64,000 nt of DNA from an uncultured Lachnospiraceae bacterium (GTDB lineage Bacteria > Bacillota > Clostridia > Lachnospirales > Lachnospiraceae): positions 26,595 to 90,594 of the forward strand of contig CABSCP010000013.1 in the NCBI GenBank assembly GCA_902476265.1. The letters run 5' to 3'. Under the pieces are notes generated by a model. The model was not told the DNA's origin and made no database searches. It was given only the letters and a program-made list of their open reading frames with translations. Positions 1-9,597 of this stretch are shown here, in pieces (positions within the stretch are counted from its first letter, which is position 1; every line of letters starts with the position of its first letter). The position numbers and the translations under genes are program-made.

Positions 1-2022
1 TCCTTTCCGGATATCGTAATCATCCATATCCGGCAGATCCTCTACAGACTGATACCAGGTCATGGGCAGCCTTCCCGCAGGATTTTCTTCTCCGTAAAGC
101 ACGTCCGCAACGGCCCGTCCCATCTGCTGGCTACCCGTAGCAGACTGCAAAACGGCGGGCAGCTTTTCCTGCAGTTTTCCGATGGCATACGGGTAATTGG
201 TCAGAAGCACCAGCACAGCGCGGGAATTTACCGCCAGTACCGTCTCTGCCAGCTCCTCCTGAAAAGGCGGGAGAGAAAGGTCGCTTCTGTCCACTTCCTC
301 TTTGCTGTTGATCACCGGATTGCAGCCCAGCGCGAGTATGACCTTCTCCGCACCCGCCGCAGCTTTTATGGCTTCTTTCAGGCTGTCTCTGATCGTTTCG
401 ATCACAAACTGAGCAGGCTTTCCGTCCTCTGTTTCCGAAGTGGTGACCAGACAGCCTTCGGAATTCTCTGTGATCGGCTTTTTATCCCAACTGAGCAGAC
501 AGACGCCGCCATCATCCTGAGGCCTGATCCCGAAGGATTCTTTGATAAACCACCCGAACGCCTCTTCCTTATCCGCGTACAAAACGCCGTCCTCTCTCAA
601 TGTCACAAACCGGTTTGCACTTTTTGCCTGAAAGGTATGGCTGTCAGATCCCCAGTCATTATAGACGAAAACTTCTGCATTCTCACGGCCGCCGTCCAAA
701 GTCAGCCTGTTTTTCTCATCCAGGCGCACATAACGCTCCCCGCATCGCAGACGGATTTCCGAAAGTCCGGTTTCACAGATTACCTCTTTTTGCGTCAGCC
801 CGGCAATTCCCTCCCGCAGCGTCACCTTACAGGGCGGTTCCCCTCCGTACCAGTCGTGATACCAGACATCTGCGACGGGGCCGATCAACGCAATCCTGTC
901 TGATGGATTCAGCGGAAGAAAACCATCCTGATTTTTCAGAAGTACACAGCCTTCCCGGGCCATCTTTGCGGACAGCGCGTCCGCTTCCGAGGTATGAATA
1001 TTCTCCTCTCCTGCCAAATCATAGGGATTGCGGATTACCCCGTCATAAATGCCCAGCCGGATCTTTGTCCCAAAGGAGTTTGCCAGCGCACGGTCAATAT
1101 CCCCTTCCGATATCAGCCCCAGCTCATATGCCTGCCTGGCCGCTGTCTCCACCATCTCCGGATCGTCCGTAAAGCAGTCCACTCCCGCCTTCAGCCCTTC
1201 CGCCACGGTCTGCGCATGGGTGCCATAATAGTGGTGAAAATCCACAGTCTGGCTCATATCGCCGCCGTCGCAGACGACATGACCGCGCAGCCCCCACTCA
1301 TCCTTCACAAGATTCTGGACCTCATGGTTTAAGATGGCTGGAATTCCGTTAATTTCATTATAGGCGGTCATCATCGCCTCCGCATGACCTTCCTCAACCA
1401 CGCGGCGGAACGGCTCCAGGTAATATTCATATTTATTTCTGGGATCAACGGAGGAAGATTTCCACACGCGTCCCTCTTCCACATTGTTGGCGTAAAAATG
1501 CTTCAGAGACGCCGCCATACGCAGATATCTGCCGTCCGTCCCCTGCATACCGCGCACATAGGCGGATGCCATTTTTCCCGTCAGATACGGATCTTCTCCG
1601 TAGGCTTCCTCCGTACGGCCCCATCTGGGATCCCGCTCCATATCAACCGTAGGCGCCCACCTGCTCAGCCCTCCCGTTTTATGTCTCTTCCACAGCACGC
1701 GTCCTTCCGTACCCACCACTTTACCGGCCTCCTCAATCAGCCGGGTATCCCAGGTTGCGCTCATGCCGATAGGCTGCGGAAAGGAGGTGGTAATTTCCGG
1801 CACGCCAATCCCGTCCTGGTCATGTCTGGCTTCTATGCCGTGAGCTGCCTCCCCTCCGATATGAAAGGGTGTAATACCCAGCCTTTCCAGCGCCGGCGTT
1901 GTCGTCGCCAGAAATTTCAGTTTCTCATCTACTGTCATTTCCGAAAGAAGAAAGGCGAGCCTTTCCTTTACCGAAAGCGAGCTGTTCCACAGCGGTGTCT
2001 TTAAATATTCTGCCTGTCCCAT
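1..2022 (-). CDS. Glycoside hydrolase family 3 (beta-glucosidase/beta-xylosidase type), partial
   Basis: This open frame of 674 codons runs off the left edge, so the C-terminal end is missing. It has no signal peptide, so the enzyme is probably cytoplasmic and releases a non-reducing beta-linked sugar from imported oligosaccharides. The GH3 N-terminal barrel is clear: GGEAAHGI near residue 50, a KHF motif, and VVCDGGDM with the probable nucleophile Asp252. The second GH3 domain (SREGCVLLKN-like, LIGP) follows. A stretch around residues 420-500 has alternating hydrophobic and charged residues, like the fascin-type insert of some clostridial GH3 xylosidases. The start at 2022 follows GGGAGGG. 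The gene lies downstream of a sugar importer in the same direction. Whether it prefers xylose or glucose cannot be read from the sequence. Confidence 0.9.
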   Translation of the reverse strand, partial: MGQAEYLKTPLWNSSLSVKERLAFLLSEMTVDEKLKFLATTTPALERLGITPFHIGGEAAHGIEARHDQDGIGVPEITTSFPQPIGMSATWDTRLIEEAGKVVGTEGRVLWKRHKTGGLSRWAPTVDMERDPRWGRTEEAYGEDPYLTGKMASAYVRGMQGTDGRYLRMAASLKHFYANNVEEGRVWKSSSVDPRNKYEYYLEPFRRVVEEGHAEAMMTAYNEINGIPAILNHEVQNLVKDEWGLRGHVVCDGGDMSQTVDFHHYYGTHAQTVAEGLKAGVDCFTDDPEMVETAARQAYELGLISEGDIDRALANSFGTKIRLGIYDGVIRNPYDLAGEENIHTSEADALSAKMAREGCVLLKNQDGFLPLNPSDRIALIGPVADVWYHDWYGGEPPCKVTLREGIAGLTQKEVICETGLSEIRLRCGERYVRLDEKNRLTLDGGRENAEVFVYNDWGSDSHTFQAKSANRFVTLREDGVLYADKEEAFGWFIKESFGIRPQDDGGVCLLSWDKKPITENSEGCLVTTSETEDGKPAQFVIETIRDSLKEAIKAAAGAEKVILALGCNPVINSKEEVDRSDLSLPPFQEELAETVLAVNSRAVLVLLTNYPYAIGKLQEKLPAVLQSATGSQQMGRAVADVLYGEENPAGRLPMTWYQSVEDLPDMDDYDIRKG

Positions 2023-2086
2023 TACGGCCCTCCCTGTAAAAGCATTTTTTTCCAAAGAAGGGCAGTCATATCTCAAGATTGCTGAA

Positions 2087-2220
2087 ATAATAGAAAACAC
2101 GCTTTACGAGTTTTCTATTATCATGAATCAAAGACCCCGCTGCAAGCAACGGAGTCTTTGACCCTCGCGGCAGTCGCCAAATATCCATGCAAGCATGACT
2201 ACTTGGCTCGTTGCTCGCGG
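2087..2220. repeat. Cluster of three consecutive stem-loops between the importer and the GH3 gene
   Basis: Three inverted repeats lie side by side. Arms 2087-2101 and 2107-2121 match at 14 of 15 positions around a 5-base loop. Arms 2128-2143 and 2146-2161 match at 14 of 16, with G-U wobble covering the rest. A larger imperfect hairpin occupies about 2163-2220, with inner arms around GCCAA and CATGC. None is followed by a clear T-run. They could stabilise or attenuate the operon mRNA, or be a dispersed intergenic repeat. Confidence 0.6.
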
Positions 2221-2272
2221 GAATAAAACTGCCCTTCCTTTACATTTCGTTTTTTCTGTTATGTTCTGTATG

Positions 2273-3955
2273 CTACTTCATCAGAGCAACTTTTTCTTTC
2301 ACAATATCTGTAAGCATTTTTTCCGCATCGGACATGCCTGCTTTTTCCAGTTCAGCCAGCATAGCGTCATAGGTCGCGTCAAAATCCGCTTCCTTACCGA
2401 TCACTGCGGAGATCAGACTGGACCAGGAAATTTCATCCAATTTATTGCCGATTTCATCAAATTCAGCCGGTTTTGCATAAGCCCAGATTGCAGAATATTT
2501 CGGTACTTCAAATTCTGATGCCTGCGGGAACGTATCCATCAAAAGCTCCACGCCCCATGCTTCACATGCCGCTTTCTGCTCTTCATCATATTCGGCGATT
2601 ACCGCATCTCTGCTCACGGGTGTATAGGTGCTGCCTGTAGGGTCCACTACTCCCGGGCCGTAGATCGGGAAAGGATATGCATGGAAGCCGACGCCTGTTT
2701 TTTTGCTGTAATCCTTATCTGAATTGGAAGCGTCAATTTCTTCCTGCGTACGGTATCTGTGTCCGTTTTCATCTATCTGATAATTGACGCCCTCAATTCC
2801 CCAGTTTACAAGCACCTGTCCCTCGTCCGAGCAGATGTAGTCAAGGAATTTGATTGCTGCCACAGGATCCTGGCAGGCTGTGGTAATGCCTACGCCCTGG
2901 CCGGTTGTCAGCCCCTGATACATCAGGGAAGGGCACTTCTGATCCGCTTTCATCGTCAGCGGCAGAGGCGCATAGGTTTTATCCAGTTTGCCATCCGCCT
3001 TGAGCACCTTTTCACCGTCCTGATAATCCCAATCCGTATCCAGAAGCGCTACCACTCTCCCGGATGCAATCTTTGCAATATAATCTTCATGGGTCTGTGT
3101 GGCAAATTCTGCGTCCAGCACGCCCTCGTTATACATTCTGTTGAGCCAGCGGAAATACTCTCTCACGTTCTCAGAACGGAATTTATACATTGCGCTGTAA
3201 TCGTCCCCGATCAGCCACTGTCCGTTATCCGGAGCACCTTCCGCGATGAAGCCGGCGGGATTGCCCAGCGTAATCAGCCAGTGCCAGTCGGATGCAGACA
3301 AGGTGAGGCCGATGGTCTTCATCCCGTCTTCCGTTTCCGGATGAGCCGCCATGTAGGCTTTGATCATTTCTTCAAATTCTTCCAGTGTTTTGGGCTGTTT
3401 ATAATCATTTTCCTTCAGTGCCGCCCATTGAATCTGTGCAGTTCCGGAACCCTTGTATACGGTGCCGCCCACGGAATAAGAGGATAACTGGTAAATGGAA
3501 GGATCCTCAACGGAGTATTTCAGTTTATCGAACTCTTCTCCATACATCTTTTTGATATTCGGGCCGTATTCCTCGATCAGATCGGTCAAATCAATCAGCG
3601 CGCCCGCTTCAATCAGGCTGTTCGCATCGCCCTTTGCGTAAATCATATCCGGGAAATTCTGTTCGGCAATCATCAGAGCAACCTTCTGGTCATCTGCAGA
3701 CACCGGATAGTCCGTTTTGAGCTTTACGCCTGTGGCTTCTGTCAGCGCCTGTGCCACAGGATCGGCCCAGGGATCTTCCTGGCCATCCGCATTATAAAAG
3801 GTCAGTTCAACCACTTGCCCTTCGGAGCCGCCGTCTCCCTCTGCCTTCTGGCTGCCGCCTTCTTTTCCTGTCTGCGCGCTCTGTCCGCATCCTGCCAGCG
3901 CTCCCGCAGTCAGAGCAGCCGTCAGTAACAGGGCTGTCATTTTTTTCTTTTTCAT
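2273..3955 (-). CDS. Sugar ABC transporter substrate-binding lipoprotein (LplA-like)
   Basis: A protein of 560 residues with a lipoprotein signal peptide: Lys-rich start, hydrophobic core and lipobox LAGC with the acylated Cys23. It would be anchored outside the membrane and deliver an oligosaccharide to the two permeases encoded just upstream. The long length and the sequence after the signal match the extracellular solute-binding family 1 proteins of the LplA type. GAGAGG lies upstream of the ATG at 3955. It is the last importer gene and is followed by the stem-loop cluster and the GH3 gene. The substrate is not evident; a GH3 partner suggests a beta-linked oligosaccharide. Confidence 0.9.
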   Translation of the reverse strand: MKKKKMTALLLTAALTAGALAGCGQSAQTGKEGGSQKAEGDGGSEGQVVELTFYNADGQEDPWADPVAQALTEATGVKLKTDYPVSADDQKVALMIAEQNFPDMIYAKGDANSLIEAGALIDLTDLIEEYGPNIKKMYGEEFDKLKYSVEDPSIYQLSSYSVGGTVYKGSGTAQIQWAALKENDYKQPKTLEEFEEMIKAYMAAHPETEDGMKTIGLTLSASDWHWLITLGNPAGFIAEGAPDNGQWLIGDDYSAMYKFRSENVREYFRWLNRMYNEGVLDAEFATQTHEDYIAKIASGRVVALLDTDWDYQDGEKVLKADGKLDKTYAPLPLTMKADQKCPSLMYQGLTTGQGVGITTACQDPVAAIKFLDYICSDEGQVLVNWGIEGVNYQIDENGHRYRTQEEIDASNSDKDYSKKTGVGFHAYPFPIYGPGVVDPTGSTYTPVSRDAVIAEYDEEQKAACEAWGVELLMDTFPQASEFEVPKYSAIWAYAKPAEFDEIGNKLDEISWSSLISAVIGKEADFDATYDAMLAELEKAGMSDAEKMLTDIVKEKVALMK

Positions 3956-4013
3956 CTTTTTTATCCTCTCTTTCTTGTTTGATCATCTTATTTTTGGGAA
4001 AATTTCTATCCTG

Positions 4014-4910
4014 TCAGTCCTTAACCGCGCCCAGAGTCATGCCTCCGACAAAGTATTTCTGCAGGAACGGGTAAACAATCAGAATCGGCACTGTGGCGAT
4101 AATGGTGATTGCCATTCTCACGGAAAGCGGAGAAACAGCGTTTTTCAACTGCTGCGTGTTCGTTGCATGAGGATCAATTTTGATCTTCGCTTTCTCCATG
4201 ATTTCATATAATACATACTGCAGTGTGGGCAGATCTCTTGCATATAAGTAAGTGTCCATAAAAGAGTTCCACTGTCCCACCGCCATAAACAGCGCCACCG
4301 TCGCAAGGACCGGCGTACACAGCGGCAGGATGATCTTCAGCCACACCGTAAAATCGTTGGCTCCGTCGATCTTTGCCGCTTCCTGCAGAGCCATCGGCAG
4401 CCCCTCGATAAAAGAACGCATCAGGATGACATTGTATACCCAGATAATGCCCGGAATGATGTAAACCCAGAAGCTGTTCCCCATTTTCAGGGTTCTTGTC
4501 AGCAGCAGGTACTCAGGGATCATACCGCCGCTTACGTACATGGTGATGATGAAAAGCACGGTAAATACTTTGTTAAAGTAAAAATCCTTCCGGCTTAACA
4601 CATACGCCAGCATTGCGGTACATAAAACGCCCAGGCCGGTTCCGATCAGCGTTCTCGCCACCGACATTAAAAGCGGCCCGCCCAGGTCGTTTTCCCGGAA
4701 TACATATACGTAATTGTTGAATGTAAATACTCTTGGAACAATGAAGTTAACATTCCGCATCGTGTCCATCGGATCATTGAGCGAAATGGCCAGCACATTC
4801 AGGAACGGATAAACCGTTACAAGGATCATCAGAGCAAAGAAGATCAGCAGGATATAATCGAAGGCTGCCGCGCTGTTTGCTCCCGTTTTTTTCATCTTTG
4901 TCGCTTTCAT
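4014..4910 (-). CDS. Carbohydrate ABC transporter permease (LplC/MalG type)
   Basis: A protein of 298 residues with about six membrane segments. The cytoplasmic EAA loop (QEAAKIDGAND, about residues 176-186) contacts the ATPase. It forms the inner-membrane channel with the product of the gene at 4925-5866 and receives sugar from the lipoprotein at 2273-3955. The start at 4910 follows GGAGG. It ends 58 bases before the lipoprotein gene, so the three are probably one operon. No ATP-binding subunit is encoded nearby. In Firmicutes such CUT1 systems often share a housekeeping MsmX-type ATPase; that this one does is an inference. Confidence 0.9.
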   Translation of the reverse strand: MKATKMKKTGANSAAAFDYILLIFFALMILVTVYPFLNVLAISLNDPMDTMRNVNFIVPRVFTFNNYVYVFRENDLGGPLLMSVARTLIGTGLGVLCTAMLAYVLSRKDFYFNKVFTVLFIITMYVSGGMIPEYLLLTRTLKMGNSFWVYIIPGIIWVYNVILMRSFIEGLPMALQEAAKIDGANDFTVWLKIILPLCTPVLATVALFMAVGQWNSFMDTYLYARDLPTLQYVLYEIMEKAKIKIDPHATNTQQLKNAVSPLSVRMAITIIATVPILIVYPFLQKYFVGGMTLGAVKD

Positions 4911-4924
4911 GACGCGCCTCCTTT

Positions 4925-5866
4925 CTAAACCAGTTTGCTCTCGCCGAGCATACCTGCTATCTTATTTGCGATGAATAACAGTACGATTCCGACCACCGAC
5001 TGGAACATGCCGATCGCCGTACCCAGTCCATAATTGTTCGTTCCGATCCCTCTGACATAGGCAAACCAGGAAAGAACCATGGCATGATCCTGTACAATGC
5101 CGTTGCTTAAAAGCATCTGACGCTCCATACCTACGTTGAGCGCGCCGCCGATACTCATGATCAGAAGAACAATTGCCGTCGGTTTGATTCCCGGCAGCGT
5201 GATATGCCACATCCGCTGAAACCGGTTCGCACCGTCCACCTTTGCGGCTTCATAAAGCCCCTGGTCAATTCCCGCCATGGCCGACAAATAAATGATGGCA
5301 TCCCAGCCGACTTCCTTCCACACGTTGATCAGACATACGACCACCCAGAACAGAGGCGAATTTGTGGACATCAGATGCAGCTGTTTCCCCAGCATCGTGT
5401 CCAGCACTCCTCCGTCGTTTAAGAACATTTTCGCAATGCTGGCAATAATAACCCAGGACACGAAATGCGGCAGGTAGGATACCGTCTGCGTTACCTTCTT
5501 AAACCCTGTAAATCTCACTTCATTGAGCATAAGCGCGAAGAAAATTGCGCAGGCTGTACCCAAGGCGATGCCAAGAATGCTGGTGCCGATCGTATTGATC
5601 ATTGTCTGTCCGAACAGCCGGTCGGTGAAGGCCTTGGTGAAATTTGACATGCCGACAAACTCTCTCTCCCATACCGGCAGAGCAAAGGATTTCGGCCGTA
5701 CGTCCTGAAATGCCATCGTCCATCCCCAAAGGGGTATGTACTTGAAAATAATCAGCCAGATCACAAACGGAACCGACATAAATAACAGATATCTCTGCTT
5801 CCACATCAGCTTCCAGGTGAATTTCTGCTTTACAACTGCTTCTCCCTTTTGTTTTTTTACCTTCAT
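4925..5866 (-). CDS. Carbohydrate ABC transporter permease (LplB/MalF type)
   Basis: A protein of 313 residues with a basic N terminus and about six membrane helices. The EAA loop (YEAAKVDGANRFQ) lies near residue 205. It pairs with the permease encoded 14 bases downstream. The start at 5866 follows GGGAGGG. It is the first gene of the importer operon and lies about 100 bases downstream of the AraC-type regulator gene. A terminator-like hairpin and a TATAAT lie in that gap, so the importer is likely transcribed from its own regulated promoter. Confidence 0.9.
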   Translation of the reverse strand: MKVKKQKGEAVVKQKFTWKLMWKQRYLLFMSVPFVIWLIIFKYIPLWGWTMAFQDVRPKSFALPVWEREFVGMSNFTKAFTDRLFGQTMINTIGTSILGIALGTACAIFFALMLNEVRFTGFKKVTQTVSYLPHFVSWVIIASIAKMFLNDGGVLDTMLGKQLHLMSTNSPLFWVVVCLINVWKEVGWDAIIYLSAMAGIDQGLYEAAKVDGANRFQRMWHITLPGIKPTAIVLLIMSIGGALNVGMERQMLLSNGIVQDHAMVLSWFAYVRGIGTNNYGLGTAIGMFQSVVGIVLLFIANKIAGMLGESKLV

Positions 5867-5895
5867 AGAGTGTTTCCCTCCCTTTTCTGTAGCCC

Positions 5896-5901
5896 ATTAT
5901 A
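5896..5901 (-). promoter_or_regulatory. Possible -10 box of the importer operon
   Basis: The minus strand carries TATAAT here, 30 bases upstream of the LplB-like start and just after the regulator's terminator. No good -35 hexamer lies 16-18 bases upstream. That is compatible with a promoter needing an activator, such as the AraC-type regulator next door. Confidence 0.45.
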
Positions 5902-5917
5902 ACGTGACCGGGCACAC

Positions 5918-5946
5918 AAAAAATACCCCTGAAATCAGAGGTATTT
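5918..5946 (-). terminator. Rho-independent terminator after the AraC-type regulator gene
   Basis: Arms 5921-5932 and 5935-5946 pair (AAATACCTCTGA on the minus strand, one G-U pair). A run of T follows at 5923-5918 on the minus strand. It separates the two-component genes from the importer operon. Confidence 0.75.
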
Positions 5947-5966
5947 CTCCCAACTTTTTTTACATT

Positions 5967-7496
5967 TTACCTGTTTTTTCTGAATTCCTTCGGGCTCATC
6001 CCCACATATTTCCTGAACTTCATATAAAAATAATCCAGGTTGGAATATCCCACCTGCTCTGAAACCTGGTAGACCTTCAGATCTGTTTCCATCAGCAGGC
6101 GTTTGGCATTGGTAATCCGTATGTTATCGAGCACATTATTGAAGTTTTCCCCGATTTCCTTTCTGAAAATCTTCCCCAGATAGGTGCTGTTATAGTTAAA
6201 CAGCTTTGCAATGGTTTCCAGCTTCAGATTCTGTGCATAGTTTTTTTCCATGTAATAATACATCCGCTTAATTACCGTCCCTGAATCGTCGCAGCCAATC
6301 CGGCGGCACATATCCTGCAGAATCTCCCTGTAAATCCCCAACAGCTCATCCAGCTCCTCTGCTTTCATCAGCCTCTCCATCAGCAGCATCATGTTCTGTT
6401 CCCCGTCTTTGTCCCCGCCGCCCTGCTGATCCGCCCGGTTCTTTAAGAGCATCAGATTATACATCACCTGTACTTTGATATCCGGTTCCTTTATCAGATG
6501 CTCCTGGCAATAATGTCTGTAATTTTCCACGCAATCGGCAATCCCGTCCAGATCACCGATCTCCATCAGCATATAAAAATAATCTATGGAAGGATTCTCA
6601 CCGGCCTGCTGAGGCTTTCGTATCACCTCCATGGAAAGAGACGGATACTGGCCGAACAGAAAGGCATTTTCCGAAAGCCAGGACGCGAACTCATAGGAAT
6701 GGCACAGATCGTACCATCCCGAAACATTGTGCCCCACACAGATCAGAAATCCCCTTCCGTATTTACGCGCAATATGGGCATTTCTCAGCTCCAGTTGCCC
6801 GGCCCACAGCCTGTAATCCATGTCCCGGCTGATGAGCACGGCGTTATTCTCCATCATCACCTTCTCAATTTCTCCGGGCAGCCCTTCCACAAATTCCTCT
6901 ATCCGTTCAAAAAAGCGGCTGTCCTCCTGTCCGACCATCAGCTCTTTGTCCGCAAGAATCGCGGTGCAGAACGTATGATGTTCCAAAAAGCTATCCAGCC
7001 TGTAGCGTCTGATTTCCTTCTCCAGCTTGTCTGCATCCTCCAGCTTCAGTAAAATCCGACGCAAAAGCTCCTCTCTCGCTTTTCCTTCGTTCCCCAGATT
7101 CCAGGCCGTTTCTGTTTCCCTGCTCACGATCTCTTCTCTGACCTGTCGTACCCGCTCCAGCAGTTCATCCTCATCAATCGGCTTCAGCACATATCCCTTC
7201 ACACCCAGTATAATGGCGGATTTCGCATAATCAAATTCAGAATATCCCGTAAGGATGATAAAATTCCCTTCAAAGCCTTCTTCGCGCGCGGCGCGTATCA
7301 GCTCTATTCCGCTCAGCCCGGGCATTTTAATATCCACAAGAACCAGATCCGGCTCAAATTCCAACGTTTTTTTCAGACCATCCCGTCCGTCCCGTCCTTC
7401 TGCGCAGATTTCAAAGCCTTCCGCTTCCCAGTCAATCAGATCGCGGATTCCCTCTCTGACAATTTCCTCATCGTCGATAATCAGAACTCTATACAT
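5967..7496 (-). CDS. Response regulator with AraC-type DNA-binding domain (YesN-like)
   Basis: A protein of 509 residues. The N-terminal receiver domain (about 1-120) has the acidic pair at residues 8-9, phosphoacceptor Asp55 in LVLVDIKMPG, and a Lys in VLKP. The C-terminal two-helix AraC domain (about 405-505) ends in the usual YFYMKFRKYVGMSPKEFR block. The middle is a variable linker. It should be phosphorylated by the kinase encoded 9 bases upstream and activate nearby sugar genes. The start at 7496 follows AGGAGG. Its neighbours suggest control of the importer at 2273-5866 and the GH3 gene. Confidence 0.92.
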   Translation of the reverse strand: MYRVLIIDDEEIVREGIRDLIDWEAEGFEICAEGRDGRDGLKKTLEFEPDLVLVDIKMPGLSGIELIRAAREEGFEGNFIILTGYSEFDYAKSAIILGVKGYVLKPIDEDELLERVRQVREEIVSRETETAWNLGNEGKAREELLRRILLKLEDADKLEKEIRRYRLDSFLEHHTFCTAILADKELMVGQEDSRFFERIEEFVEGLPGEIEKVMMENNAVLISRDMDYRLWAGQLELRNAHIARKYGRGFLICVGHNVSGWYDLCHSYEFASWLSENAFLFGQYPSLSMEVIRKPQQAGENPSIDYFYMLMEIGDLDGIADCVENYRHYCQEHLIKEPDIKVQVMYNLMLLKNRADQQGGGDKDGEQNMMLLMERLMKAEELDELLGIYREILQDMCRRIGCDDSGTVIKRMYYYMEKNYAQNLKLETIAKLFNYNSTYLGKIFRKEIGENFNNVLDNIRITNAKRLLMETDLKVYQVSEQVGYSNLDYFYMKFRKYVGMSPKEFRKNR

Positions 7497-7505
7497 ACTT
7501 TCCTC

Positions 7506-9299
7506 CTATTCTGATGCCGGGATCACAATTCTCACCTTAGTACCTGCTCCCTCCGCGCTCTCGATGTCGATTCCATAGCCCTCCCCATACTTCAGCCTGA
7601 TTCTCTGGCTGACATTACAGATGCCGATATGCGAACCTCCTGTCCCCTCGCCCGACTGCATTCTTTTTTTCAGATCTTCGAGCTTTTCGGATGACATTCC
7701 CATCCCGTCATCTTCTATGATAATGGAGATATGGTCCTCTTCTTTCCGGATGAGCACGTATATATTTCCGTCACCCTCTTTGGATTCCAGTCCATGAACG
7801 ATGGAATTTTCCACGATAGGCTGCATCAAAAGCGGCAGAATTTTCTCATTTTCAACTTCCTCATCCACTGCAATATGGTATTGGATCCGTTCTCCGAACC
7901 GGTATTGCTGGATTTTCAGGTAATACTCCAGCAACTCTGTCTCGGACGCGATTGTTACGTCCCGGTTCCCGGCCTGAACATTACAGCGCAGGATTTTTGC
8001 CAGCATTTTTACAAGCTCTTCTATTTCCGGCTGTCCCTGCCGTCTCGCCTTCATCCGTATCGTTTCCAGCGTGTTATACAGGAAATGCGGGTTGATCTGG
8101 CTGGCAAGCATCTTATATTCCGCATCCTTCTGCCTCGTTTTCAGCTGCTCCGCATGAAGCTGCTCCCGGTATACCTCGGCGATCAGCCCCTGGATTTTCC
8201 AGATCATGGTTGTCAGATATTCATACAACTGGCTGATCTCGTCGTTACCGCCGATCTTATCGTCCAGTTCAAAATTCCCTTCTGCTGCTTTCTGCATCTG
8301 TCTGCGGAAACGGTTTACCCTTCTCCCGAAAGAGAAGGAAAAGACCAGAATCATCAAAATGGAAAGGGCAATGCTGAACATAAAAATCAGCACGCCGTCC
8401 CTGCTCTGCTTGTCCACTTCCTGCAAAATGCTGCTGTAGTTTTGCAGGCTCACAATCTGTATCGCATCCTCCGACTCTTCCAGCGGCACATTATTACAGG
8501 TCATCACATATTCTTCCCCGTCGCATGTAATATTTCTCTGAATGGTTCCTCCCTTGTCATGGGCCGGCAGATATTCCCGAAAAGAAGAAAGCGGGGGACC
8601 TTCTTTGTTTCCTGCAATTTCGTATTCCCCATTCAGCAAAATCCGGGTGCTCGCCTCACGCTCCGAAAGCGCTTCCTGAATCCGCTCATTTCTCAGATGC
8701 ATGACGAGCACGCCCACATCTTTTCCTTTTCTGGTTTTGATCTGACGGGTCAGACAAAGACCGGGGTTTCCCCCTGAGGCGGGCGGCATATACTGCCATG
8801 CCACTCCGCCTCCTTTCTCTTTAATATATCTGTACCATTCACTTTTTCTGATGGAATCGTCTACCCGGACAAATCTCGCATTTCCCGCCAGCGTATCATT
8901 TTCCAGATAGACGCTGACCCAACTGATCAGATTGGTATAGTAACGGCTGTAAGTATGAAAAGCGGTATATTCCCGGAAATCGTCCACCATATCCTGATAA
9001 TTCCAGTATTTCTTAACCGATATTTCCTCCAGCTTTTCATCAAAGTAAAAAAGCTGGGACACATATCTCATCGTGCTGAAATATTCCTGCATCTGGCGCT
9101 TCACCGTTTCCAGTTCGTTAATTTCGGTATCTCTTGCCTGCTGAACCAAAATCCGGTTCGTTCCGTGAATCCAGTAATAACCGATCATCGCGATCGGAAG
9201 TACGCTGCCGATGATATAAATGAAAAACATCCGGTATCCCAGCTTCGATCCCGATAACCGGAATATCATGTTCTGTACTTTTCTCCATGCCTTTTTCAT
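7506..9299 (-). CDS. Membrane sensor histidine kinase (YesM-like)
   Basis: A protein of 597 residues. A membrane helix (about 22-42) is followed by an extracellular sensing region (about 45-300), a second helix (about 302-324), a HAMP segment (about 325-375) and a histidine kinase domain of the YesM/LytS class. The phosphorylated His405 lies in SQINPHFLYNTLE. The ATPase domain shows the N box IVENSIVHG and a DDGMGM box. It would sense an extracellular sugar, possibly through the lipoprotein, and signal to the regulator downstream. AGGAG precedes the ATG at 9299, which overlaps the stop codon of the cwlD fragment as ATGA. Confidence 0.92.
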   Translation of the reverse strand: MKKAWRKVQNMIFRLSGSKLGYRMFFIYIIGSVLPIAMIGYYWIHGTNRILVQQARDTEINELETVKRQMQEYFSTMRYVSQLFYFDEKLEEISVKKYWNYQDMVDDFREYTAFHTYSRYYTNLISWVSVYLENDTLAGNARFVRVDDSIRKSEWYRYIKEKGGGVAWQYMPPASGGNPGLCLTRQIKTRKGKDVGVLVMHLRNERIQEALSEREASTRILLNGEYEIAGNKEGPPLSSFREYLPAHDKGGTIQRNITCDGEEYVMTCNNVPLEESEDAIQIVSLQNYSSILQEVDKQSRDGVLIFMFSIALSILMILVFSFSFGRRVNRFRRQMQKAAEGNFELDDKIGGNDEISQLYEYLTTMIWKIQGLIAEVYREQLHAEQLKTRQKDAEYKMLASQINPHFLYNTLETIRMKARRQGQPEIEELVKMLAKILRCNVQAGNRDVTIASETELLEYYLKIQQYRFGERIQYHIAVDEEVENEKILPLLMQPIVENSIVHGLESKEGDGNIYVLIRKEEDHISIIIEDDGMGMSSEKLEDLKKRMQSGEGTGGSHIGICNVSQRIRLKYGEGYGIDIESAEGAGTKVRIVIPASE

Positions 9300-9597
9300 G
9301 CCTGGCTCCTGTCTATGCGCCTGTGCGCCCGTATCAATCCGCGGAAATACCTGTTGAAGTCCCCCGCCCTTTTCACACTCTGCGTATCTGTTATCTGCCT
9401 GCTGTCCATATAGAAGAAAATCTGCGCTCCCTTAATGAAAGCTCCCTCATAGCTGTTCTGATGAACACTCACCACGAGATCCGGATTTACCTCCTCCATC
9501 AGAGAAATGCGTCGTTTCATATCCTGCACTTTTTTCCTCTGCGCCCCTTCATTGTACAGTCCGTTCTCATCTTCTCTGGTCACGACAATTATGTGGT
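9296..9597 (-). pseudogene. Truncated cwlD (spore cortex N-acetylmuramoyl-L-alanine amidase) fragment
   Basis: About 75 codons resemble the middle of CwlD: VVTREDENGLYNEG, KKVQDMKRRI and the amidase motif SVHQNSY followed by GAQIFFY. Full-length CwlD is usually over 200 residues. Here the N-terminal half, including the first zinc ligands, is missing, and the C-terminal 35 residues no longer resemble the family. The homology begins at the edge of a perfect 18-bp inverted repeat (9592-9628). This looks like a remnant left by deletion or insertion. The stop codon overlaps the kinase start, so residual translation could still be coupled to it. Confidence 0.7.

Noticed and set aside
1384..2004. 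Long plus-strand frames opposite the GH3 gene
   Set aside because: Antisense shadows of a well-supported coding sequence; the minus-strand frame carries all GH3 motifs.
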